From assembly GCA_900540385.1 (NCBI GenBank), contig UQFY01000009.1:8466-72465 (forward strand): a stretch of DNA of 64,000 nt, in the 5' to 3' direction. Origin of the DNA: an uncultured Mollicutes bacterium. GTDB taxonomy: Bacteria > Bacillota_I > Bacilli_A > RFN20 > CAG-826. The notes beneath the pieces are model-generated. The model made no database searches. It was not told where the DNA came from and was given only the letters and a program-made list of their open reading frames with translations. The position numbers and the translations under genes are program-made. This document shows, one piece after another, positions 52,572-60,668 of this stretch (its first letter is position 1; the number at the start of each line of letters is the position of its first letter).

Positions 52572-54383
52572 TTATCCAACTAACGCTCCAATACTTTCAC
52601 CCATCATGGACACTGTAGATTCGATAAGTTTTTCATTGTTTGGCCCGATATCAAGGATGTTTTGGAAATAACCATTATCTTTGTTGTTAAAGACAGTCCA
52701 TTCGGCAAAGTTACCAGGTAAGGTAATGAAATTGTTTAAATCTTTAGCAAAGGATCTAACTTTTACTGACAAAGAATTGCTCGTCGTTTGCATATATCCG
52801 TTAAAGATATCTTTACGGGCTGGAACAACACCAATGTCGCTAATCTTTTCTGCGTTCTTAGAGAACCAATCAACAAAGACACCAGCAGCTGCTTTCTTAT
52901 AAAGGTCAGCTGGTCCAGTATTGGTTACGGCAAAGGAGTAGTTACCAATGAAATCTTTGGTATTTTCAACATTGCCAATATTGAACAAATTCGTAACAGG
53001 CATAACGAGCGTGCTAGCTGAATCAGAGGCCATATTCAATAAGGTATAGGTTGATGCGAGCCCGAACAATGCATCACCGGTTTTTACTTTGCTGAAATTC
53101 TCTGTGATGCCAGAGTCAAAGGTACCATCGCAAACGCCTTTGACTTCACCTTCGTTAGAGAATATATCAATAATGGATTTGGCAGCGTTGATAGCGTTCT
53201 TATTAACCTTCCCATCTTTATCGGCGAAATCATTGTAATAGGTGTCACTTTCGGCATCGTATTTATAAAGCATGGCATCATTTTGTGACCATGGTAAATT
53301 GGCTGCATTTTCATTAAATGTCCAATCATTATCCGTAACGATAGCGCCTTTGCCTTCGCCTTTTTGGAAAGCCACCATGGCACTATGGAAATCTTGATAA
53401 GTGCTTGGTAAGGTGCCGCTTGTCTTATATGGTTCGTAGTATTGTGCGAGTTTTGCTTTATTTACGCTTAAAGCAGGGACAACGTGAGCAAGAGGATAAG
53501 ATTTCAATTTGCCATTCACATAACAATCAGAAATGGCGGTTGCTCCAAATTGCTTGGCATCGAACTTGATTTTCGCAAGATTCAAAACATCTTCCATATA
53601 GTGATAGTCTGTCGCTCTATTGAAAACGTTTGTTTGATGGAATTTAGCAGTAATCTTTCCGGTATTTTCACTATTATCGGCAATGACATTAACCTTGATC
53701 TTGCCTCTATACTCTGCGTTAAATTTCGCGATAACGCCTTTCACGAAAGAGTCGCTTAAAACCCATGCGTCATTTACGGCAACATTGAAGGTAACGTTAC
53801 TAAATTTAACGCTTCCGTCTTCGTTATATTGAAAATTAGAAATGTCGTTATATTTGGCATATAAGGTGATGTCACTTTCCAAAACGGTTGACGAGAAGAC
53901 AAATTTATTGGAAAGAGCCTTATCGGTATACCAGCCTTCTACTTCATAGCCAAGTCTGTCTGGATTTGGAGCAAAGTCAGCGCTTAAGGTTTCGCCTTTA
54001 TAAGCGGAAACGGTTGTAGGTTTGCTTCCTTCATAGTTATAGTCGAAGGTAACTGTGACAGGGATTTTCTCCACTTCCACATTCCATTTTGCATAGACGG
54101 TTGTATCTTCATTGATAAGGGTTTTGAAATCGAAAGGAACAGAGAGATCCTTTGTCGTGTACCAATTATCTAAAGAATAGCCTTTTCTTTTTGCAGCCCA
54201 ATATCCCGCTCTAGAATTAGCTTTGATGGTAACGACTCTGTTGGCAGGCGCTCCTTCATAATTCAAATCGTAGGTGAAAGTATATTCATCTTTCACGACT
54301 GGTGTATCGTTTTGATTGCAACCCGCTAAAGTTCCAAGCAGTGCTAAGCTCGATACAAAGAGTTTGAGAGATTTCGTTTTCAT
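52572..54383 (-). CDS. Solute-binding lipoprotein with two N-terminal InlB-type repeats
   Basis: A 603-residue lipoprotein (lipobox LLGTLAGC, Cys22). Residues about 30-95 and 100-178 are two Listeria-Bacteroides/InlB B-type repeats (GYSLDNWYTTKDLSVPFDF ... VYAKWN and GYEVEGWYTDKALSNKFVF ... LYAKYN). From about 185 the chain is an extracellular sugar-binding domain (VTFNVAVNDAWVLSDSFVKGVIAKFNAEYRGKIKV) similar in pattern to the second binding protein in the operon. Such surface repeats usually occur in adhesins, so this protein may hold a polysaccharide or wall component and present it to the importer. First gene of the operon; the IS element ends 10 bp before its start codon. Confidence 0.85.
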   Translation of the reverse strand: MKTKSLKLFVSSLALLGTLAGCNQNDTPVVKDEYTFTYDLNYEGAPANRVVTIKANSRAGYWAAKRKGYSLDNWYTTKDLSVPFDFKTLINEDTTVYAKWNVEVEKIPVTVTFDYNYEGSKPTTVSAYKGETLSADFAPNPDRLGYEVEGWYTDKALSNKFVFSSTVLESDITLYAKYNDISNFQYNEDGSVKFSNVTFNVAVNDAWVLSDSFVKGVIAKFNAEYRGKIKVNVIADNSENTGKITAKFHQTNVFNRATDYHYMEDVLNLAKIKFDAKQFGATAISDCYVNGKLKSYPLAHVVPALSVNKAKLAQYYEPYKTSGTLPSTYQDFHSAMVAFQKGEGKGAIVTDNDWTFNENAANLPWSQNDAMLYKYDAESDTYYNDFADKDGKVNKNAINAAKSIIDIFSNEGEVKGVCDGTFDSGITENFSKVKTGDALFGLASTYTLLNMASDSASTLVMPVTNLFNIGNVENTKDFIGNYSFAVTNTGPADLYKKAAAGVFVDWFSKNAEKISDIGVVPARKDIFNGYMQTTSNSLSVKVRSFAKDLNNFITLPGNFAEWTVFNNKDNGYFQNILDIGPNNEKLIESTVSMMGESIGALVG

Positions 54384-54392
54384 AGTACCTGA

Positions 54393-56295
54393 CTTTGGTA
54401 AATAAATTTAAAACATGGTGCTAAAGCTTAAAACTTAGCAACTTTTTGATGGTTTTGTCCGTCAGGAAGTAATTTGTGAGGTTTAACCCTAGCCTATCGT
54501 TAATCCTTTTGATTTTGTCTTTCGATCCAAGGTTTATGTAGGAATCGCCGTTTTTTAATACCCGAAGGTTCCTGACGAACGAGATGATTTCGTTCGTGTG
54601 TATCTCGTCCTTGAATTCCTTGATTTGGAGCACCCTCAACGCGAAAACCGCGAGGTAGCAGATCAGGAAATGGCCATATATGGATTCCCGCCTTTGGAGG
54701 TAGACCGGCCTGGCGTCCAATTCCGATTTCAGGGTCCTGAACGTCTCCTCGATCCTCCATAGGCGGTGGTAGACCTTGTATATCTCCTCCGCCTTCATCT
54801 TGGTTTCCGAGGTGATGAGCAGGCTGTACCCAGCAAGCCTTAGGTCCTCGTTCACTTTTTCTTGGTTGATTGTCGCGGTCACCACCGTGTCGTCTAGGAT
54901 TTCGCCCTCGTTGGACACCGCTTTGAACGATACGTACCTTGCGGCGTCGCCGTATTCCTTCCTTTTGGCCTGGTAGCCGTTTAATTCCCTGGCCTTCTCG
55001 ACCATCTTGTTGATTTCGTACCTTTTCTTTTCCGCCAGGAGGGGGTTGAATGTGACCACTCTTTTTTGGGTCAGATTGACCGTGGCTTGCCGATTGTTTC
55101 CGTCGGAAACCCTATACGGAAAACTGTCTACGCAAAATTTATATTTATACAGCAATGCCCCGCTGCCGTCCCTGATTTCCGTCCATCTCGCGCTTTCGCT
55201 CTCGAGCAAACCCCATTTCTTTTCCTGTTCCGGCAAGCGCTTCACGGACTGGGAAAAGATGTATCCATCACCGTTCTTGAGGGCCTCGCATATGTTTTTC
55301 GCGCAATTCAGCCCCTTGTCCGCCACCTGGATGGTCTTCCCGCTGATGCCGTTTTTCTCCTTCATGTCCTTGATGATCTCCCTCATCACCGGCTTCTCCG
55401 ATTCGTTGCCCGGGAACATCCTCATCGACAAAGGTATCTGCTCCGCGTCCAAGAGCAGCCCCATGGAGATGATCGGGTCGTTCCTGCTTTCCTTGGAGGG
55501 CCCCTTCCTCCTGTCCCCCTTTTCCCTGTCGATCTCGAAATAGTAGTTCGTGCCGTCGAAGAAGACGCTCTCGGTCTTCCTTCCGTATTTCTTCGCGAAG
55601 GCGTGATTGATTATCTCAAGTATCCTTTCGTATTCGTCGCCGATCAGCGGGAGTATCGAGTCGTACAGCTGGTCGTTCGAGAAGCGGGCGGGCTCCAGGA
55701 AAGACGGGATCACCTCCTCCATGGTTTTGATCTTGCTGCAGGGGGAGACTATCCTGGCTGAGACGAGCGAGGTGATGGCCTCGTTCAGGTCGTATGCCTT
55801 GCCTGCGATTTTCGCCAATAGGTTTAGGTGGGGTTCCACCTTGAGGGTGCTGAAGACGCTCTTGACGAGGAAATGGCCGAGGTTCTTTGTCGGGTCGCCC
55901 TCGATTGTCTTGATCCTGGACGCCTCCATTTCCCTTTTCCTTCTTTCGTTCATTTTCCTCACTTCGGCTCGGTAATGGGCGATCGGGTCGGGGGTCTTCT
56001 CGCTGGTCAGCTCGCTGACGTATCCGATGGATTTGACCGCCCTGTGGGAGGTTTCCTGCTTTTCCTTATTTCGATATGATTCGTAGATCTGTAGGTAAAC
56101 ACCTTTCTTGGTATTGGATTTCTTAAGAAAATAAGCCATTTCAGGTCCTCCCTTGTGTAGCACCATAAAGCACCATTATAATAACATAAAATAATATTTT
56201 GCAAAAGACCTTAAAACAAAAAAATATCGCATAGCGATATAATTTATAAAATACGTTATTGCGCCACCAAAATTATATGGTGCTATTTACCAAAG
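54393..56295 (-). mobile_element. IS1634-like insertion sequence
   Basis: About 1.9 kb bounded by the 12-bp inverted repeats CTTTGGTAAATA (54393-54404) and TATTTACCAAAG (56284-56295), with further ATGGTGCT/AGCACCAT motifs inside both ends. It contains one transposase gene. No short target duplication is obvious; IS1634 itself is known for long, variable ones. The transposase is clearly richer in GC than every neighbour, a sign of recent arrival. It sits just upstream of the glycan transport operon and is oriented the same way. Confidence 0.8.
54421..56139 (-). CDS. IS1634-family DDE transposase
   Basis: A 572-residue transposase of the IS1634 (IS4-like) group. The DDE triad is visible as SVFFDGTNYYFE (first Asp), QVADKGLNCAKNI (second Asp) and RLWRIEETFRTLKSELDARPVYL (Glu in the YREK-like region), followed by GHFLICYLAVFALRVL. 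The start at 56139 is chosen for AGGGAGG 9 nt upstream; a longer frame to 56166 lacks a site. It appears intact and therefore possibly active. High GC and frequent CTG/GCG/CGC-type codons contrast with the host genes. Transcription leftward would continue into the sugar operon. Confidence 0.93.
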   Translation of the reverse strand: MAYFLKKSNTKKGVYLQIYESYRNKEKQETSHRAVKSIGYVSELTSEKTPDPIAHYRAEVRKMNERRKREMEASRIKTIEGDPTKNLGHFLVKSVFSTLKVEPHLNLLAKIAGKAYDLNEAITSLVSARIVSPCSKIKTMEEVIPSFLEPARFSNDQLYDSILPLIGDEYERILEIINHAFAKKYGRKTESVFFDGTNYYFEIDREKGDRRKGPSKESRNDPIISMGLLLDAEQIPLSMRMFPGNESEKPVMREIIKDMKEKNGISGKTIQVADKGLNCAKNICEALKNGDGYIFSQSVKRLPEQEKKWGLLESESARWTEIRDGSGALLYKYKFCVDSFPYRVSDGNNRQATVNLTQKRVVTFNPLLAEKKRYEINKMVEKARELNGYQAKRKEYGDAARYVSFKAVSNEGEILDDTVVTATINQEKVNEDLRLAGYSLLITSETKMKAEEIYKVYHRLWRIEETFRTLKSELDARPVYLQRRESIYGHFLICYLAVFALRVLQIKEFKDEIHTNEIISFVRNLRVLKNGDSYINLGSKDKIKRINDRLGLNLTNYFLTDKTIKKLLSFKL

Positions 56296-56505
56296 ACGGG
56301 GTTTCTCGAAGCAATATCAATCATTTATTCCGTTATTTGACAGAACAATATAAGATCGCGCAAAAAGAAAACAAAAAAGATTAAGTAGCGCACCTACAAA
56401 TCGGGAAAATGAAATATCGATTTATCAATACCAATATCCCTTTTATTTTCTCTTTTAGCTTTGCTATAATACAGCCGCAGTTTAAAAAGGAGGACATAAA
56501 GTAAC
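56140..56505. other. IS right end, short gene remnant and gap promoter region
   Basis: A 366-bp gap. It holds the AT-rich untranslated end of the IS (with the palindrome TATCGCATAGCGATA at 56226-56240), then the right terminal repeat. Immediately after is a 35-codon frame at 56277-56384 (DGVSRSNINHLFRYLTEQY ... KKD, stop) that could be the tail of a gene cut by the insertion; not recognised. The gap promoter follows: TATAAT at 56465-56470. Confidence 0.5.
56465..56470 (+). promoter_or_regulatory. Candidate -10 box of gap
   Basis: TATAAT 35 bp before the gap start codon, in a stretch with a strong downstream AAGGAGG site. The -35 element is weak. Confidence 0.45.
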
Positions 56506-57537
56506 ATGTCAATTAAACTAGCTATTAACGGATTCGGCAGAATCGGCCGTCTCGCGTTCCGCCGCGCTTATGAAAGTGGCGAATTTGAAGTTGTTGCCAT
56601 CAACGATTTGGTTGATGCCAAAACTCTTGCTTATCTTTTAAAGTACGATTCCACTCATCGTTCTTGGCACAAAGATGAAATCTCTGCTGACGAGAATAAC
56701 ATCATCTTCCAAGGACACAAGATTCCAGTTCTCGGAAAGAAAGATCCAAAAGAACTCGAATGGGGCAAATATGGCGTTGATATCGTCTTAGAATGCACTG
56801 GTCGTCTTAAGAGCCACGAAGATGGTGATGTCCATCTTCACAATGGTGCCAAAGGTGTTATCATCTCTGCTCCATCTTCCTCCAAAGACATCCCAACTTA
56901 TGTCTATGGCGTCAATACTGACAAATTAACCGCTGATCAAACCATCATCTCTGGCGCTTCTTGCACAACCAACTGCTTAGCCCCAGTTATGAAAGTCCTT
57001 AACGACAAGTTCGGCGTTGTTGGCGGAACCATGACCACCGTTCATGCTTACACCAACGATCAAAGAATCCTTGACCTTGCTGGCAATAACCTCCGTAGAG
57101 GACGTGCCGCAGCTGCTAACATTGTTCCAACCACAACGGGTGTTGCAAAAGCTATCGGCAAAGTCATTCCTGAACTCAATGGCCGCTTAAACGGCAATGC
57201 CATCCGTGTTCCTGTCACTGATGGATCCCTTTGCGATTGCACCATTGAATTAAAGGATCAAAACGTCACCGTCGAGCAAATCAATGCTGCTATGAAGGAA
57301 GCTTCTGAAGGCGAACTCAAAGGCATCCTTGGATATAACGAAGACGAAATCGTCTCCAGCGATATCCTTGGCAACACCTATGGTTCCATCTTCGATGCAA
57401 CCCTCACGATGATCGTTGAAACCCCAGAAGGAAAGAAATTCGTCAAAGTCGTCGCTTGGTACGATAACGAATACAGCTTCACTTCCCAATATGTCCGCCT
57501 TGCTGGCTTATATGGCCACATCCTTGGCGCAAAATAA
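56506..57537 (+). CDS. gap: Glyceraldehyde-3-phosphate dehydrogenase
   Basis: A 343-residue glycolytic enzyme converting glyceraldehyde-3-phosphate, phosphate and NAD to 1,3-bisphosphoglycerate. NAD-binding start INGFGRIGRLAFR, catalytic Cys153 in SGASCTTNCLAP, VHAYTNDQRILD, RRGRAAAANIVPTTTGVAKA and the C-terminal WYDNEYSFTSQYVRL are all present. AAGGAGG precedes the ATG. Codon use is strongly biased, as in a highly expressed gene. It ends at its own terminator, apart from pgk-tpiA 3 kb downstream. Confidence 0.98.
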   Translation: MSIKLAINGFGRIGRLAFRRAYESGEFEVVAINDLVDAKTLAYLLKYDSTHRSWHKDEISADENNIIFQGHKIPVLGKKDPKELEWGKYGVDIVLECTGRLKSHEDGDVHLHNGAKGVIISAPSSSKDIPTYVYGVNTDKLTADQTIISGASCTTNCLAPVMKVLNDKFGVVGGTMTTVHAYTNDQRILDLAGNNLRRGRAAAANIVPTTTGVAKAIGKVIPELNGRLNGNAIRVPVTDGSLCDCTIELKDQNVTVEQINAAMKEASEGELKGILGYNEDEIVSSDILGNTYGSIFDATLTMIVETPEGKKFVKVVAWYDNEYSFTSQYVRLAGLYGHILGAK

Positions 57538-57555
57538 GGAATACTGATTGCCTTT

Positions 57556-57590
57556 AGAGACTCCGAGATTTCCTCGGAGTCTTTTTTTCT
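57556..57590 (+). terminator. Terminator of gap
   Basis: GACTCCGAG and CTCGGAGTC form a perfect 9-bp stem with an ATTTC loop and a T7 run. Confidence 0.97.
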
Positions 57591-57618
57591 TTCTTTTCTA
57601 TCCTTATAATCTTTGATT

Positions 57619-58647
57619 ATGAAGAAACGAATTCTTGCATTATTACCATTATTCCTATTATGTTCCTGTACAAAAACAAATGACTCAGGAGAGACTCTTT
57701 TTGACACAAAATGGGCTTTTGGTACAGGAATGAGTCTTACTTTGACCGGTTCTAGCAAAGAAGTATTTAATCATGTCTTTCAAGTCTTTGAGGATTATAG
57801 CAATTTGAGTGATGCTTACAATTCTCGCGTCGATGAGAATCTTAAGCCGATTGTTAATCTTGCTTTTATTAATCAAGATTCCAATGAAGGAAAAGAAATA
57901 GAGGTGGATGAGCGTCTTGCAGACATGCTGGAATTTGGTTTAGAGATGCAAGAGAAAACCTCTTATATTGTTGATAACAAAGAAGAATATTATTTTGATC
58001 CTCTTATTGGGAAAATCGCGACTCTTTGGAAAAACTTCCTTGAGACGAAGGACGCACCATTGCCAGATGAATCGATTATTCAAGAACTTTTAGAAGAAAG
58101 AAAGAACTCTTCCTATGAGGTTCATGGAAATATCGTAAAAAGAACAGGGAAGGCGAAAATTGATGTCGGCGCTTTTGCGAAAGGCTATGCCGTAAAGGTT
58201 GCTCAAGATTATTTAAGGGAACAAGGCGTAAAGAACTACTTCATCAATGGAGGTTCTTCCTCAATGGCTATTGGTTTTTATAATGATACGAAACCATACA
58301 AGATAAGTATTAAAAGCCTTCGTCTTGCCGGGTATTCTGAAGCATATTTCCTTTGTTCGGATACGGGGGTAGGAACTTCTGGCATTTCCGAACAAGCAAA
58401 GGAATATTTAGGAAAAGAATATTCTCATATTATCGATCCAAGAACCGGTAGCGGTCTTGCTAAGAATGATACGGTATCTATTCTTTGTGATAACCCTGCG
58501 TACGCTGATGTTTTAAGCACGGCAATATTTGTAGGAGGAGAAGAGGCGGCGAAATATTTGCAAAAGAACTTCTCCTTTGAATATATGATATATGATGGAA
58601 CGAATGTTGTTTCCTCCGAAGGGATGCATTTCGTTTTGGAGAAGTAA
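57619..58647 (+). CDS. apbE: FAD:protein FMN transferase lipoprotein (ApbE)
   Basis: A 342-residue lipoprotein (MKKRILALLPLFLLCSC) of the ApbE family, which attaches FMN from FAD to Thr/Ser of exported proteins. Visible landmarks are the N-terminal GTGMSLTL, KIDVGAFAKGYAVKVAQDYL, YFINGGSSS, and SHIIDPRTGSG, with DTVSILCDNPAYADVLSTAIFVGG closing the Mg site. The ATG at 57619 is used; a TTG two codons earlier is possible. It overlaps the next gene by one base. With the following NusG-II and Gx-transporter genes it resembles the FmnB-EetA-EetB part of flavin-based extracellular electron transfer loci. No clear flavinylated acceptor is seen. Confidence 0.92.
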   Translation: MKKRILALLPLFLLCSCTKTNDSGETLFDTKWAFGTGMSLTLTGSSKEVFNHVFQVFEDYSNLSDAYNSRVDENLKPIVNLAFINQDSNEGKEIEVDERLADMLEFGLEMQEKTSYIVDNKEEYYFDPLIGKIATLWKNFLETKDAPLPDESIIQELLEERKNSSYEVHGNIVKRTGKAKIDVGAFAKGYAVKVAQDYLREQGVKNYFINGGSSSMAIGFYNDTKPYKISIKSLRLAGYSEAYFLCSDTGVGTSGISEQAKEYLGKEYSHIIDPRTGSGLAKNDTVSILCDNPAYADVLSTAIFVGGEEAAKYLQKNFSFEYMIYDGTNVVSSEGMHFVLEK

Positions 58648-59057
58648 TGAAGATAAAGGAATTTTTAAAAAAACATCTTGGCGATGGAATACTCGGCCTT
58701 TTGCTTGTTTCTTTGTCTATGTCTTTGTTAGCTTATTATCTTATTCCTCACAATGAGGGAGGAGAGAAATACGCAAACATCTATCACCAAAATGACCTTT
58801 TATATGAGAAGATCTCATTAAGAGGCGAAGACAATTCCTATCCTATAGATATTGAAAAGGATCAAGAACACATTCACATGGTTGTTGAACTAAAAGACCA
58901 TAAGATCGGCATTACTTATAGTAATTGTTCTAATCAATATTGCGTTCACCAAGGCTTTATAGATTCGACGATGCAATCTCTTATTTGTGCCCCTAACGAA
59001 GTTCGCGTGACGATTTATTCTTTTCTTCCAACCCACGATTCGGAGATTGAGATATGA
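58647..59057 (+). CDS. Membrane-anchored NusG-domain-II protein (EetA-like)
   Basis: A 136-residue protein with an N-terminal membrane helix (about 13-32) and an outside domain of the NusG_II type, recognisable by YSNCSNQYCVHQGFIDSTMQSLICAPNEVRVTI, including the paired cysteines NC...YC and the later IC. In Listeria the corresponding EetA is part of the extracellular electron transfer chain. It overlaps apbE at its start and the Gx-transporter gene at its end (4 bp), so the three genes form one coupled operon. Exact role in electron transfer is not known. Confidence 0.85.
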   Translation: MKIKEFLKKHLGDGILGLLLVSLSMSLLAYYLIPHNEGGEKYANIYHQNDLLYEKISLRGEDNSYPIDIEKDQEHIHMVVELKDHKIGITYSNCSNQYCVHQGFIDSTMQSLICAPNEVRVTIYSFLPTHDSEIEI

Positions 59058-59590
59058 AGAGAGGCTATTCCATTCATAAAATCGCGTTTCTTTCGATTAT
59101 GCTCGCTTTGGCGATTGTTTTAGGCTATGCGGAATCTTTCATTCCTTCTTGGGTGCCTGGAGTGAAACTTGGTTTAGCTAACCTTGTTATTCTTATTTTG
59201 CTATATACTTGCCCTTTTTATGAGGCGTTTCTTGTTTCTTTGCTTCGCGTATTTATTGTCGCCTTGCTTAGAGGCTCTATTTTTCAGATGCCTTTCTATA
59301 TGTCGCTAGCAGGAGCCGTTCTCTCTTTTGCCTTTATGTGTCTTGCTCATTTTCTTTTTGAAAACAAACTTCGTTGTTTGACAATATATGGTGTATCCCT
59401 TTTGGGAGCCTTTATGCATTCTTTAGCTCAAGTAGGTGTTGCCGCCATTTTTGTTGAGCATGGCTTTACAACTTTCTTCTATTTTCCCTTTATTTCTTTG
59501 CTTTCTTTAGCGAGTGGTTTTTTGATGTCTTTTGTGGCTGAGAAAATTTTACAAAGCCAGCCTTTAAAAAAGATGCGAGAAGAAGAATAA
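59054..59590 (+). CDS. Gx transporter family membrane protein (EetB-like)
   Basis: A 178-residue membrane protein with about five helices, of the family formerly called heptaprenyl diphosphate synthase component I. KIAFLSIMLALAIVLGYAESFIPSWVPGVKLGLANLVILI is the usual N-terminus. The fold is that of ECF-type substrate-binding membrane proteins, and in Listeria the related EetB is needed for extracellular electron transfer. Its ATG overlaps the previous stop. No quinone-synthesis or NDH-2 gene is in the window, so the pathway here may be reduced or completed elsewhere. Confidence 0.87.
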   Translation: MKRGYSIHKIAFLSIMLALAIVLGYAESFIPSWVPGVKLGLANLVILILLYTCPFYEAFLVSLLRVFIVALLRGSIFQMPFYMSLAGAVLSFAFMCLAHFLFENKLRCLTIYGVSLLGAFMHSLAQVGVAAIFVEHGFTTFFYFPFISLLSLASGFLMSFVAEKILQSQPLKKMREEE

Positions 59591-59665
59591 AGCGGTATCA
59601 TTATTTATTGTAAATTGCGATTTAAGAAGTTAGAATTCTATCGCAAAGAAAAGGAGCGATTCATA

Positions 59666-60541
59666 ATGAACGCAAAAATCAAATTAAGCTTACTTGCCTT
59701 AGCTGGCGTTAGCATGTTAGCTAGCTGTGGCGCAAAGGGAGAAACATTAACCCGTGCCCAAGCCCAAACCGAATTAAATTCCTATGTCGGAAAGGCTAAA
59801 ACCCCAACCAAATTCACCTACACAAAGAAGACTGTTGCCAAAAAGACTGGTATCAACTCTGCTGTTGTGGATACCGAAAACCTTTATGGTTATCGCCATT
59901 TCGACGTTGCTTTCGGCGATCTCTATGAAGCTGGAAGCACCTATTATGTCTATAAGAGCGAAGCTGGCAAATTCCTCTTTGGTGCTGAAGTCGGTAGCAC
60001 AAAGAAATATTGCGAAGTCACCGAAGACGCTGTCAAAGCCGCTTTAGCAGCTGGTGTCACAGCTCTTACCGCCTATACCAATGGCCAAGCTACTGGCACT
60101 GCCAAATGGTTAGCTGGTTTCGATAAAGCTGAAGGCTGGATGACTGCCAATAGCAAAGACAAGACCAATAAAGAAACCTATAAAGACTCCACCGCTTTCG
60201 GATATGGCGAAGGCCATGCCGGCGGATCCGTTAAAGGCTATATCAAGAGCGAATCCTATACCAAATATGCCGATGGTTCTATGAAAGCTGATATCACTGC
60301 TGTTTATCCAGAAAACGATAAGCAAGTTGCAATGGGTGGCGAAAACTGCATCTATGAGTGGGAAAACTACCAATTAACCAGACTTTATAACAACTACCAA
60401 GATTATGAAGAAACAATGGATTGGGCCAAAGCTGATGGAGCCCAAAAGCCAATCGATTTGAATACCTGGACCAAGGATATCACTTTAGCAGCCGAAGGCT
60501 TACTTGTGTTTGCCTCCTTCGGTTCTAAATTCGGACACTAA
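59666..60541 (+). CDS. Abundant-type lipoprotein of unknown function
   Basis: A 291-residue lipoprotein: signal ending LAGVSMLASC with Cys at about 23. The mature part is rich in Ala, Lys, Thr and Tyr and mostly beta. No ApbE flavinylation motif (DxxSGAT-type) can be found, so it is not an obvious PplA equivalent despite the neighbouring apbE group. Codon use is as biased as in gap and pgk, which suggests strong expression. AAGGAG is 8 nt before the ATG at 59666; the longer frame to 59615 has none. Own terminator follows. Confidence 0.75.
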   Translation: MNAKIKLSLLALAGVSMLASCGAKGETLTRAQAQTELNSYVGKAKTPTKFTYTKKTVAKKTGINSAVVDTENLYGYRHFDVAFGDLYEAGSTYYVYKSEAGKFLFGAEVGSTKKYCEVTEDAVKAALAAGVTALTAYTNGQATGTAKWLAGFDKAEGWMTANSKDKTNKETYKDSTAFGYGEGHAGGSVKGYIKSESYTKYADGSMKADITAVYPENDKQVAMGGENCIYEWENYQLTRLYNNYQDYEETMDWAKADGAQKPIDLNTWTKDITLAAEGLLVFASFGSKFGH

Positions 60542-60558
60542 TTTTTTGAAGAAAAACA

Positions 60559-60588
60559 AGAGAGACTGTTTCGGCAGTCTCTTTTTTC
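60559..60588 (+). terminator. Terminator of the lipoprotein gene
   Basis: AGAGACTG and CAGTCTCT pair around TTTCGG, followed by T6. Confidence 0.95.
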
Positions 60589-60625
60589 TTTGAGTAAATC
60601 GGTATTTATTTATTCATAGATGAAG

Positions 60626-60644
60626 AACACTTTTAAAAAGTGTT
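60626..60644. promoter_or_regulatory. 19-bp palindrome at the pgk promoter
   Basis: AACACTTTTAAAAAGTGTT has perfect 9-bp arms around one central base and lies 25 bp before the pgk start, touching a TATCAT box. It is well placed to be the operator of a repressor of pgk-tpiA. Confidence 0.6.
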
Positions 60645-60668
60645 ATCATTATTCCGCATAAGGAGAAA

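Noticed and set aside
55007..55761. Long frames on the strand opposite the transposase
   Set aside because: They arise because the transposase gene is GC-rich and has few stops on the other strand; no ribosome site or recognisable protein.
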